Origin: Actinomycetes bacterium | GTDB taxonomy: Bacteria; Actinomycetota; Acidimicrobiia; Acidimicrobiales; RAAP-2 | Assembly: GCA_021831035.1 (NCBI GenBank) | Contig: JAKBNL010000019.1 | Span: forward strand, 1 to 34,127 | DNA length: 34,127 bases | Reading direction: 5' to 3' | Shown: positions 26,308 through 34,111 of the stretch, one piece after another | How positions within the stretch are numbered: the stretch's first letter is position 1 | How the letters are laid out: each line of letters starts with the position of its first letter | Translations under genes and position numbers: made by a program | The notes under the pieces: generated by a model | What the model was told of the DNA's origin: nothing | The model's input: the letters and a program-made list of their open reading frames with translations, nothing else | The model's database searches: none

Positions 26308-27117
26308 ATCGAGGCGCTGGGGGCGAGCCACCAGCGCGTCCGCCGGCTGCGGCGCCTCGCCGCCAAGCGGGCGCTGCGCTGGCGCGAGGGCGTGTGCGTC
26401 CTCGAGGGGCCCGACCTCGTCGAGGCGGCCCTCGCCGCCGGCGCCGAGCTCGAGGCGCTCTACCTCGACGGCGCCCGGGCGGGCGACCCGCGTCTGGCGG
26501 CGCTCGTGGCCAACGCCGCGGCGCACGGGGTGCGGACCTTCGCGCTCGCGCCCGGGGTGCTCGAACGGGTGGCCGACGCCGTGACGCCCCAGGGGGTCCT
26601 CGCCGCGGCGCGCCTGCCGGTGGCGAGCCTGGCGGCGGTGCACCCCGGCACCGTCCTCGTCCTGTGCGACCTGCGCGACCCCGGCAACGTGGGCACGCTC
26701 ATCCGCACCGCCGACGCCACCGGCGCCGCCGGGGTCGTGCTCACGGGCCCGGGTGTCGACCCGACCAACCCCAAGGCGCTGCGCGCGAGCGCGGGGTCCG
26801 TCTTCCACGTGCCGGTCGTGGTCGCCGGGCTCGACGAGGCGCTCGCCGAACTTCGGGCCAAGGGCGCGCGCGTCCTCGCCAGCGTGGCGCGCGGCGGGGA
26901 CGACCCGTGCGCGAGCGACCTCGCGGGCCCGTGCGCGCTGCTCATCGGCAACGAGTCCGCCGGGCTCGCCGAGGACGTCGTGGCGCGCTGCGACGCGGCG
27001 CTCACGATCCCGATGGCCGGGCGCGCCGAGTCGCTCAACGCGGCGGTGGCCGGGGCGATGCTCGCCTACGAGGCGATGGTCCAGCGTCGGCGCGGGACGG
27101 GTCCGCGCACCTTCTAG
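26308..27117 (+). CDS. SpoU/TrmH-family RNA ribose methyltransferase (RlmB-like), start uncertain
   Basis: SAM-dependent 2'-O-methyltransferase of rRNA or tRNA with the trefoil-knot SPOUT fold. N-terminal substrate-binding part: HQRVRRLRRLAAKR and VCVLEGPDLVEAALAAG; catalytic part: LCDLRDPGNVGTLIRTADA (motif 1), LLIGNESAGLAEDV (motif 2) and TIPMAGRAESLNAAVAGAM (motif 3). Family-like sequence reaches back to the rplT stop, yet the first ATG/GTG/TTG in frame is GTG 26392, inside the conserved region and losing about 28 residues. ATC 26308, six bases after the stop, is the most plausible start; GTC 26302 and CTG 26317 are alternatives. A sequencing error is also possible. The exact target nucleotide is unknown. 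Confidence 0.85.
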   Translation: MEALGASHQRVRRLRRLAAKRALRWREGVCVLEGPDLVEAALAAGAELEALYLDGARAGDPRLAALVANAAAHGVRTFALAPGVLERVADAVTPQGVLAAARLPVASLAAVHPGTVLVLCDLRDPGNVGTLIRTADATGAAGVVLTGPGVDPTNPKALRASAGSVFHVPVVVAGLDEALAELRAKGARVLASVARGGDDPCASDLAGPCALLIGNESAGLAEDVVARCDAALTIPMAGRAESLNAAVAGAMLAYEAMVQRRRGTGPRTF

Positions 27118-27120
27118 CCT
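27115..27120 (+). promoter_or_regulatory. -10 box for pheS, built on the rlmB-like stop
   Basis: TAGCCT fits TAnnnT; its TAG is the stop of the upstream methyltransferase gene. It ends nine bases before ATG 27130, so the leader would be at most a few bases long and there is no classical Shine-Dalgarno. No tRNA-Phe T-box or Phe-rich leader peptide fits in the 12-base gap. Confidence 0.45.
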
Positions 27121-27129
27121 GGGGGCCAC

Positions 27130-28200
27130 ATGCCCGACGACCGCCTCGACCCCGCGACCCTCGCCGACGACCTGGTGAACCGGGTCCACGCGCTCGCCTC
27201 CCTCGACGCGCTGCGCGAGGCCGAGGCCAGCCTCGTCGGACGGCGCTCGCCCTTCGCCGAACTGCAGCGGACCCTGGGCGCGCTCGATGAGGAGGAGCGC
27301 CGCACGCTCGGCGCGTCGCTCCAAGAGGCGCGCCGACGGGTGGAGGGCGAACTCGAGGCCCGGCGCGGGCTGCTCGCCGCCGAGGAGCGCCGGCGCGCCC
27401 TCGAGGCGGACCGGCTCGACCTGGGCGACGTCGTGGACGCGGCGGTGCGCCTGCCGGTCGCAGTCGGTCACGGCGGGCTGATCGCCGCGACCCAGCGCGA
27501 GCTCGAGGACGTCTTTGTCGCCATGGGCTTCACCGTGGAGGAGGGCCCCGAGGTCGAGAGCGACTGGTACAACTTCGAGGCGCTCAACATGCCCCCCGCC
27601 CACCCGGCCCGGGGACTGTGGGACACCTTCTACGTGGACCTCGGCGACCCCGAGACGGTGGTGCTGCGCACCCACACCAGCCCGACCCAGATCCACCTGA
27701 TGGAGCGGGCGACCGCCACCGACGGCCTGCCGATCCACTCGGTGATGCCCGGACGCTGCTACCGGCGTGACACCCCCGACGCCCGTCACCTGGTCGCCTT
27801 CCACCAGATCGAGGGCCTCGTCGTCGCCGAGGGGATCACCTTCGCGGACCTCGCGGGCACGATCGAGTCGTTCACCACCGCCTACTTCGGGCCCTCGATC
27901 ACCTCGCGGCTGCGCCCGGGCTTCTTCCCCTTCACCGAGCCCTCGGCCGAGTTCGAGGTCACCTGCACCGTCTGCGGCGGCGGGGGCTGTCGGACCTGCT
28001 CGATGACGGGCTGGGTCGAGCTCGGCGGCTGCGGCATGGTCGACCCGGCGGTGCTGACCGCGGTGGGCATCGACCCCGAGCGCTACCACGGCTTCGCCTT
28101 CGGCTTCGGCATCGACCGGTGCGCCATGATGCGCTACGAGATCGCCGACCTGCGCGCCCTGACCGAGAACGACGTGCGCTTCGTGGAGCAGTTCTCGTGA
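27130..28200 (+). CDS. pheS: Phenylalanyl-tRNA synthetase alpha subunit
   Basis: Catalytic subunit of the (alpha-beta)2 enzyme that charges tRNA-Phe. 356 residues. An N-terminal coiled-coil arm (about 1-95, rich in Glu/Arg/Leu) contacts tRNA. The class II core follows: FTVEEGPEVESDWYNFEALN, LRTHTSPTQIH (motif 2 region), PGRCYRRDTPDARHLVAFHQIEG (in pieces), FTEPSAEFEV, and motif 3 FGFGIDRCAMMRY. A CTVCGGGGCRTC cluster near 280 is unusual-looking but similar Cys clusters occur in other PheS. The stop overlaps pheT in GTGA. Confidence 0.97.
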   Translation: MPDDRLDPATLADDLVNRVHALASLDALREAEASLVGRRSPFAELQRTLGALDEEERRTLGASLQEARRRVEGELEARRGLLAAEERRRALEADRLDLGDVVDAAVRLPVAVGHGGLIAATQRELEDVFVAMGFTVEEGPEVESDWYNFEALNMPPAHPARGLWDTFYVDLGDPETVVLRTHTSPTQIHLMERATATDGLPIHSVMPGRCYRRDTPDARHLVAFHQIEGLVVAEGITFADLAGTIESFTTAYFGPSITSRLRPGFFPFTEPSAEFEVTCTVCGGGGCRTCSMTGWVELGGCGMVDPAVLTAVGIDPERYHGFAFGFGIDRCAMMRYEIADLRALTENDVRFVEQFS

Positions 28201-30665
28201 GGATCTCGCTCGCCTGGCTGCGGGACTTCGTCGACCTGCCCGAGTCGCCCGAGGAGCTGCGCGCCACCCTCGACGACCTCGGCCTGGTGGTCGAGGGGAT
28301 CGAGCGCGTGGGCGAGGGCCTCGAGGACGTCGTGGTCGCGCGCGTCGAGCGGATCGCGCCGATCCCCGGCGCCGACCGGATCCGCCGGGTCGTCGTCGAG
28401 GCCGGTGCCGGCCCCCTCGAGATCGTCTGCGGGGCCTGGAACTTCCACGAGGGCGACCGCGTCCCGCTGGCCCCGGTGGGGGCGGTCCTGCCCGGTGGCT
28501 TCGCCATCGCCCGTCGGACCATGCGCGGGGTGACCTCCAACGGGATGCTCTGCTCGGGTCGCGAGCTCGGTCTGTCGGAGGACCACGCGGGCCTGCTCGT
28601 CTTGAACGACCAGCCCGGCGCCGAGCCCGGCCGCCACCTCATCGAGGTGCTCGGCCTCACCCCGGACGTGGTCTTTGACGTCTCGGTCGAGGGCAACCGT
28701 CCCGACGCGTGGTGCGTCGAGGGCGTCGCGCGCGACCTCGCGGTGCGCCTGTCGCGGCCGCTGCGCGCCCCGCGCCTGGCGAGTCCCGGCGGCGTGACCC
28801 CGACGTCCGCGCTCGCCGGGGCGCGCGTCGAGGCGCCCGAACTGTGCGGGCGGCTCACGGTCTCGGTCCTGCGCCACGTCACCATCGCGCCCAGCCCCCC
28901 GTGGGTGGCCCAGCGCCTGCGCGCGGCCGGGATGCGTCCCATCTCCAACGTCGTCGACGCCTCCAACCTGGTGATGCTCGAGCTCGGCCAGCCGACCCAC
29001 CCCTACGACCGGGACCGGGTGGCCGGGTCGACCCTCGGCGTGCGCCGGGCCCGGGCGGGCGAGACGCTCACGACCCTCGACGGCGTCGAGCGACGCCTCG
29101 CCACGTCCGGGCGCGGCCTGGGCGACACCGGTGTGGACGGCGTGATCGTCGACGGCGAGGACCGCGTCCTCGGGCTCGCCGGGATCATGGGCGGGGCCGC
29201 CAGCGAGATCACCGAGGCGACGACCGAGGTCCTGCTCGAGGCGGCCTGCTTCGACCCCATGGCCATCGCGCGCTCCTCGAAGCGCCACGGGCTGCGCACC
29301 GAGGCGTCGGCCCGCTTCGAGCGCGGCGTCGACCCCACGCTCGCCCTGCGGGCCGTCGCCCGGCTCGTGGCCGTACTCGAGGAGAGCTCGCCCGGTCTCG
29401 AGTGGCTCGCCGAGCCGCTCGACGTGACCGGGGACCTCGACGAGGTGCCCACGCTCACCCTGGCCGCGACCGACGTGGCGGGCCTGCTCGGCACCGCCGT
29501 CGAGGCCGCAGAGGTGCGCCGCCTGCTCACCGGCCTCGACTTCGTGGTCGAAGGGGACGACCCCTTCGTCGTGCGCCCCCCGGCGCGCCGACGCGACGTG
29601 CGCGCCGGCCTCGAGGGCCGCGCCGACCTGATCGAGGAGGTGGCCCGGCTCCACGGCTACGGCCGGCTCGCCCGGCGGGTGCCCTCCTGGCCCGAGGTCG
29701 GGGGGCTGAGCGATCGCCAGCGGATGCGCCGTCGCCTGCGCGACGCCGCCGTCGCCCTGGGGGCGCTCGAGGTGTGGACCCCGACGCTCGTCGCCCCGAG
29801 CGAGCACGGCCTCCTCGCGCTCGGGCCGCCGGTCGCGGTGGCGAACCCCCTCTCGGCCGAGGAGTCGGTGCTGCGCGCCACGTGCGTGACCGGGGTCGCG
29901 CGCGCCTGGCTGCGCAACCTCGAGCGCGGTCGGGGCGACGTGGCGCTGTGCGAGGTGGGCACGGTCTTCACCCACCCCGCGGTCGCCGTCCACCCGCGGC
30001 GCACGCGCGGCGGGGTGGGCGGCCGGAGCGAGGTGGCCCTGCCCGAGGAGGGCGAGCGCCTCACGCTCCTGCTCGGACGTCCCGGCGACGACGCCGTCGC
30101 GGCCACCGTCCTCGCGCGCGCCCTCCTCGGACGCTTGGCGCTGCGCGACGTGGTGGTGCGCGCCCTGGCGGAGGCGCCCCCCGGCGTGCACCCGACCCGG
30201 GCCGCCGCCCTCGTCGACCGGGTGAGCGGCGCGCGCCTGGGCGTCGTGGGCGAGGTCGACCCGGCCCTCGTCGCCCACCTCGCCGGCGGCGAGGCCCCGC
30301 GGCGCGCGGGGCTCGTCGAGCTCGACCTCGACGCGCTCTTCGACCCGGCCCGCGCGACCCCGGCGCCGCGCGCCATCCGGCTGCCGAGCCGGTTCCCGAG
30401 CGCCGTGATCGACCTGGCCTTCGTCACCCCCGACGCGCTCAACGCCCAGGACCTCGCCCACGCGCTGGGCGCGACCGACGAGCGCGTGGAGTCGGTCGCG
30501 CTCTTTGACGTCTACCGTGGCGGCGCGGTGCCCTCGGGAGCGCGCAGCCTCGCCTTCACCCTGCGGCTCTCCTCGCCCGAGCGCACGCTCGACGAACGCG
30601 AGGTCGCCCAGCTGCGCGAGGCCCTCATCGAGTCGGGCCGGGCCCTGGGAGCGAGCCTGCGCTGA
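28197..30665 (+). CDS. pheT: Phenylalanyl-tRNA synthetase beta subunit
   Basis: 822 residues, normal length. MRISLAWLRDFVDLP is the typical N-terminus; an EMAP-II-like tRNA-binding domain (about 40-150) has VCGAWNFHEGDRVPLA; the B3/B4 editing region (about 205-400) has GMRPISNVVDASNLVMLELGQP and GLAGIMGG; B5 follows (about 400-480), then the catalytic-like core (LIEEVARLHGYGRL) and a C-terminal anticodon-binding FDX-ACB domain (RFPSAVIDLAFV to the end). GTG 28197 overlaps pheS by four bases; the stop overlaps the thioesterase start (TGATG). Confidence 0.97.
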   Translation: MRISLAWLRDFVDLPESPEELRATLDDLGLVVEGIERVGEGLEDVVVARVERIAPIPGADRIRRVVVEAGAGPLEIVCGAWNFHEGDRVPLAPVGAVLPGGFAIARRTMRGVTSNGMLCSGRELGLSEDHAGLLVLNDQPGAEPGRHLIEVLGLTPDVVFDVSVEGNRPDAWCVEGVARDLAVRLSRPLRAPRLASPGGVTPTSALAGARVEAPELCGRLTVSVLRHVTIAPSPPWVAQRLRAAGMRPISNVVDASNLVMLELGQPTHPYDRDRVAGSTLGVRRARAGETLTTLDGVERRLATSGRGLGDTGVDGVIVDGEDRVLGLAGIMGGAASEITEATTEVLLEAACFDPMAIARSSKRHGLRTEASARFERGVDPTLALRAVARLVAVLEESSPGLEWLAEPLDVTGDLDEVPTLTLAATDVAGLLGTAVEAAEVRRLLTGLDFVVEGDDPFVVRPPARRRDVRAGLEGRADLIEEVARLHGYGRLARRVPSWPEVGGLSDRQRMRRRLRDAAVALGALEVWTPTLVAPSEHGLLALGPPVAVANPLSAEESVLRATCVTGVARAWLRNLERGRGDVALCEVGTVFTHPAVAVHPRRTRGGVGGRSEVALPEEGERLTLLLGRPGDDAVAATVLARALLGRLALRDVVVRALAEAPPGVHPTRAAALVDRVSGARLGVVGEVDPALVAHLAGGEAPRRAGLVELDLDALFDPARATPAPRAIRLPSRFPSAVIDLAFVTPDALNAQDLAHALGATDERVESVALFDVYRGGAVPSGARSLAFTLRLSSPERTLDEREVAQLREALIESGRALGASLR

Positions 30666-31372
30666 TGGAGTTCACCGCCTGGGTCGACGGCTTGCGCCGC
30701 TACCTCAGCGCGGCGATCGTGCGCCTCGGTGACGTGGACCCGGCCGGGCGGCTGCGGGTCGACGCGCTCGCGCGCTACCTCCAGGACGTGGCGACCGACG
30801 ACTGGAACGACACCGGGCTCGCCACCGAGAGCGACGACGTCTGGCTGGTGCGCCGCACGGCGTGGCGCCGCGTGGCGGGCGCCCGGTGGCCCGGCTACCT
30901 CGAGGGGCTCGAGCTCGCGACCTGGTGCGCGGGGACGGGTCCGGCCTGGGCCGAGCGGCGCACCGACGTGCTCGTCGACGGCGTCGTGGTGATTGAGACG
31001 GTGGCGCTGTGGGTGCCCACCGACCTCGAGGGACGCCCGGTGCGCATGCGCGAGTCGTTCTTCGCCGCCTACGGCGAGGCGGCGCGGGAGCGGCGCGTCT
31101 CGAGCCGCGTGGGGGTGCCCCCGATGACCGAGGGTGCGGTCCGGCGGCCCTGGCCGACGCGGCGCAGCGACCTCGACCTGGTGGGCCACGTGAACAACGC
31201 CGCCGTCTGGGAGGCGGTGACCGAGGTGGCCCCGGGACCGCTCGACGCCGCGAGCGTCATCCACCACGGCCCCCTCGAGCACGGTGACGCCGTGACCCTC
31301 GTCGCGGGCGACCGCGTCGCCTGGCTGGTCGTCGACGACGAGGTGCGGGTCTCGGCGACCTACGCGGCCTGA
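30665..31372 (+). CDS. Acyl-ACP thioesterase-like double-hotdog protein
   Basis: 235 residues arranged as two hotdog repeats, as in the acyl-ACP thioesterase (FatA/FatB-like) family. First repeat: IVRLGDVDPAGRLRVDALARYLQ and WLVRRTAWRR; second repeat: WPTRRSDLDLVGHVNNAAVWEAV, with the characteristic HVNN motif. It probably releases fatty acids from acyl carrier protein or acyl-CoA in the cytoplasm; substrate chain length cannot be inferred. ATG 30665 shares one base with the pheT stop, so it is co-translated with pheST despite no obvious functional link. Its end overlaps the convergent EamA gene by 13 bases. Confidence 0.8.
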   Translation: MEFTAWVDGLRRYLSAAIVRLGDVDPAGRLRVDALARYLQDVATDDWNDTGLATESDDVWLVRRTAWRRVAGARWPGYLEGLELATWCAGTGPAWAERRTDVLVDGVVVIETVALWVPTDLEGRPVRMRESFFAAYGEAARERRVSSRVGVPPMTEGAVRRPWPTRRSDLDLVGHVNNAAVWEAVTEVAPGPLDAASVIHHGPLEHGDAVTLVAGDRVAWLVVDDEVRVSATYAA

Positions 31373-32250
31373 GTCTCGGCGAGGGCCTCGTCGCGCCCGC
31401 GCGCGCGCGGCCGGGTCGTGGCGAGGATCGAGCCCACGAGCACCAGGGGGAAGCCCACGGCGATGCCCGCGGTGAGCGGCTCGTGCAGCCCCACCACGCC
31501 CAAGACGACCGCGAGGGCGGTGTTGAGGTAGGTCACCACGACCGAGCGGGCCGGCCCGGCCTCCTTCACGAGCTCGAAGAAGACGAGGAAGGCCGCGACC
31601 GTGCACACGAGGCTCAGCACGACGATCGACCAGACGGTCTCGGCCGAGACCCGCGTCGGCCAGTGAACGACGTCCCAGGGCACCCAGGCGAGCGAGACGA
31701 CGGCGGTGGCGCCCATGACGACCGTCGGCCCGTCGACGTGGGTGAGCTTGGTGGCGAGGATGATCGGGCCGAGCGCGTAGCCCACGATCACCACCATCAT
31801 CAGCCCGATCCAGGGGAGTGAGCCGCGGGTGATCCCGAGGCCGACGAGCAGCGCGACCCCGAGGGCCCCCACGGCGAGCCCGCCGAGACGGCGTCGGTCG
31901 ACGGTCTCGGCGCCGCGCAGGCGCTGGACGACGACGGACAAGAGGGGCACGCAACAGATCAAGAGGCTCGTGAGCGAGCTCGTGAGGTGGCGCTCGGCCG
32001 TCGACATGAGGTACCAGGGGACGCCGAACTCCACGGCACCGAACAGGGCAATCCAGCCCAGGTGGGTGGCGAGCGCCCGCCACTGGCGCCGCCAGAGCAC
32101 GAGGGGCCCGAGCACGAGCGCGGCCGGGCCGGTGCGCGCCAGCACCAGGACCCCGGGGTCGAGCTGGCGCACGGCCACGCGGATCAAGAGGTAGGGGATG
32201 CCCCAGATGACCGACATGGCGACGAAGAGCATCCAGCCACGACGGGACAC
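31360..32250 (-). CDS. EamA/DMT-family membrane transporter
   Basis: 296 residues with about ten hydrophobic segments in two homologous halves, the drug/metabolite transporter (EamA, RhaT-like) layout. First half: FVAMSVIWGIPYLLIRVAV and FGVPWYLMSTAERHLTSSLTSLL (in pieces); second half: VTYLNTALAVVLGVVGLHEPLT and GFPLVLVGSILATTRP. The substrate is unknown; relatives export amino acids, nucleosides or other metabolites. GTG 32250 lies six bases after TACCGT, so the mRNA is probably leaderless. It is divergent from argC, which might hint at an amino-acid-related role (weak inference). Confidence 0.88.
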   Translation of the reverse strand: MSRRGWMLFVAMSVIWGIPYLLIRVAVRQLDPGVLVLARTGPAALVLGPLVLWRRQWRALATHLGWIALFGAVEFGVPWYLMSTAERHLTSSLTSLLICCVPLLSVVVQRLRGAETVDRRRLGGLAVGALGVALLVGLGITRGSLPWIGLMMVVIVGYALGPIILATKLTHVDGPTVVMGATAVVSLAWVPWDVVHWPTRVSAETVWSIVVLSLVCTVAAFLVFFELVKEAGPARSVVVTYLNTALAVVLGVVGLHEPLTAGIAVGFPLVLVGSILATTRPRARGRDEALAETQAA

Positions 32251-32256
32251 GGCTCC

Positions 32257-32262
32257 ACGGTA
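32257..32262 (-). promoter_or_regulatory. -10 box of a leaderless EamA transcript
   Basis: On the minus strand TACCGT is followed by GGAGCC and then GTG 32250, nearly identical to the DUF1844 start region. The -35 position (32285-32280) reads TCACAA, a weak match, and overlaps the presumed argC -35 on the other strand. Confidence 0.5.
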
Positions 32263-32279
32263 GCCGACGGCCCGCCTAG

Positions 32280-32310
32280 TTGTGATTTACACCGGGAGTG
32301 TGCATAAAAT
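32280..32310 (+). promoter_or_regulatory. AT-rich argC promoter, possible ArgR site
   Basis: TTGTGA (32280-32285) and TAAAAT (32305-32310) are -35- and -10-like with 19 bases between them. The -10 box ends five bases before ATG 32316, so the transcript is leaderless or nearly so. The stretch GTGATTTACAC and TGCATAAAAT is strikingly AT-rich for this genome. TGCATAAAAT resembles half of an ARG box, but I cannot find a convincing second half-site, so the ArgR assignment is tentative. Confidence 0.45.
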
Positions 32311-32315
32311 GTCGC

Positions 32316-33329
32316 ATGCGGGTCGGGGTCGTCGGGGCGAGCGGGTACGCGGGCAGCGAGGTCGTGCGCCTGTGCGGGTCCCACCCCGACCTCGAGGTCG
32401 TGCTCGCCACCGGCGAGTCGAGCGCGGGCGTCGCCCTGGGCGCGCACGTGCCGGCCCTCGCGGCGCGCTACCCCGACCTCGTGCTCGCCCCGACCGAGAG
32501 CGTGCTCGAGGCCGAGCTCGACGTGGTCTTCTGCGCCCTGCCCCACGGCAAGAGCCAGGGGATCGTGGCGCGACTCGTCGAGCGCGGGGTCAGCGTGGTG
32601 GACCTCGGGGCCGACTTCCGCCTGAAGGACCCGGACCAGTACGCGGCGTGGTACGGCGAGGCCCACCGCGCGCCCGCGCTGCTCGCGCGCGCCGTCTACG
32701 GCCTCGTCGAGCGCCACCGCGCGGAGCTGCGCGACGCCACCCTCGTCGCCGCGCCGGGCTGCTACCCGACCGCCACCGCGCTCTGCCTGGGTCCCTTCGT
32801 CGACGCGGGCGTGGTCGAGCGCCGCGGGATCGTGGTCGACGCGCTCTCGGGCGCCTCGGGCGCCGGGCGCGCGACGAGCGAGCGCCTGCACTTCAGTCGC
32901 CTGGTCGGCAACGCCGAGGCCTACGGGCTCACCCGCCACCGCCACACCCCCGAGATGGAGGCCGAGCTCGGCGCCGAGCTCCTCTTCACCCCCCACCTGG
33001 TGCCGGTGGCCCGGGGCATGCTCGTCACCGCCTACGCGCGCCTCGTCGAGCCGCTCACCACCGCGTCGGCGCTCGAGCTCCTCGCCGCGCGCTACGGCGC
33101 GGACCCCTGCGTCGTGGTGAGCGAGGCGCCCCCCACGCTGAAGGACCCCGTGGGCTCGAACCTGTGCTTCGTGAGCGCCGCCGTCGACGAGCGCACCGGC
33201 TGGCTCGTGGCCCTCGCCTCGATCGACAACCTCATCAAGGGCGCGGCCGGTCAGGCCCTGCAGGCCTGGAACGTGGCGAGCGGACGGCCCGAGACCCTCG
33301 GCCTGCCCCTCACGGGGGTGACCCCGTGA
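32316..33329 (+). CDS. argC: N-acetyl-gamma-glutamyl-phosphate reductase
   Basis: Reduces N-acetylglutamyl phosphate in arginine synthesis using NADPH. 337 residues: NAD(P)-binding GVVGASGYAGSEVVRL at the N-terminus, FCALPHGKSQ, the catalytic Cys in APGCYPTATAL, SGASGAGR, RHRHTPEME and SIDNLIKGAAGQALQ at the C-terminus. ATG 32316 was preferred over the in-frame GTG 32298, which lies inside the promoter and would only add MCIKCR. It overlaps argB by four bases (GTGA). argJ, which often lies between argC and argB, is not there. Confidence 0.95.
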   Translation: MRVGVVGASGYAGSEVVRLCGSHPDLEVVLATGESSAGVALGAHVPALAARYPDLVLAPTESVLEAELDVVFCALPHGKSQGIVARLVERGVSVVDLGADFRLKDPDQYAAWYGEAHRAPALLARAVYGLVERHRAELRDATLVAAPGCYPTATALCLGPFVDAGVVERRGIVVDALSGASGAGRATSERLHFSRLVGNAEAYGLTRHRHTPEMEAELGAELLFTPHLVPVARGMLVTAYARLVEPLTTASALELLAARYGADPCVVVSEAPPTLKDPVGSNLCFVSAAVDERTGWLVALASIDNLIKGAAGQALQAWNVASGRPETLGLPLTGVTP

Positions 33330-34111
33330 GCGTCGTGGCCAAGCTCGGCGGGCACGCGCTCGACGACCTCGCGCCCGAGGGCGAGACCCTGGCCGGGCTG
33401 GCCGAGGACCTCATCGCCCTCACCGGCGCCGGCGAGCGCGTCGCCCTCGTCCACGGCGGCGGTCCCCAGATCGCGGCGCTCCTCGACGCCGTGGGGCTCG
33501 GGAGCGACTTCCTCGACGGCCTGCGGGTCACCGACGAGGTGACGATGGGCTACGTGGCCATGGCCCTCGCCTCGGTGAACGCGGGACTGGTGGCCGGGCT
33601 CGTCGCCCACGGCGTCGCGGCGGTCGGCCTCTCGGGCCTCGACGCCGGGCTGCTGTCGGCGCGCCCCGTCGGCCCGCGGTGGGGACGGGCCGGGGGTACC
33701 CCGGTCGTCGCGACGCGCGTGCTCGAGGCCCAGTGGGCCGCCGGCCTCGTCCCGGTCGTGAGCCCCGTCGCCGCCGAGGTGGGGGGACGGCTCCTCAACT
33801 GCAACGCCGACACCGTGGCCGGCGCCCTCGCCGGCGCCCTCGGCGCCGAGCTGGTGCTCCTCAGCGACGTCGACCAGCTGCGCACCGACCCCGAGGACCC
33901 CGCGACCAGCCTGGCCCGGGTGAGCGCGGCCGAGGTGGCCACCCTCCTCGAGAGCGGTGCCGCGCGCGAGGGCATGCGGCCCAAGGTCCGCGCGGCCCTC
34001 GACGCGCTCGCGGGCGGCGCGGGGCGCGTCGTGCTCGCCAACGGGCGCCGGCCCCACGCGCTGGTCGCGGCCCTCGCGCGCGAGGGCCGCCACACCGAGG
34101 TGGTGGCGTGA
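33326..34111 (+). CDS. argB: N-acetylglutamate kinase
   Basis: Phosphorylates N-acetylglutamate, the step before ArgC. 261 residues, amino-acid kinase fold: KLGGHAL (6-12), LVHGGGPQIAALL, GLRVTDEVTM, LLNCNADTVAGALA and LLSDVDQL. The short length and KLGG/SDV motifs resemble the E. coli-type enzyme and lack the N-terminal helix found in many arginine-inhibited hexameric enzymes. A LysZ-like role is conceivable but no lysW is present, so arginine synthesis is preferred. GTG 33326 overlaps the argC stop; the stop overlaps the next start in the same GTGA way. Confidence 0.9.
   Translation: MSVVAKLGGHALDDLAPEGETLAGLAEDLIALTGAGERVALVHGGGPQIAALLDAVGLGSDFLDGLRVTDEVTMGYVAMALASVNAGLVAGLVAHGVAAVGLSGLDAGLLSARPVGPRWGRAGGTPVVATRVLEAQWAAGLVPVVSPVAAEVGGRLLNCNADTVAGALAGALGAELVLLSDVDQLRTDPEDPATSLARVSAAEVATLLESGAAREGMRPKVRAALDALAGGAGRVVLANGRRPHALVAALAREGRHTEVVA

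Noticed and set aside
32298..32315. Upstream GTG as argC start
   Set aside because: It lies within the -10/-35 region, has no ribosome binding site, and adds only MCIKCR before the conserved MRVGVVGASGY.
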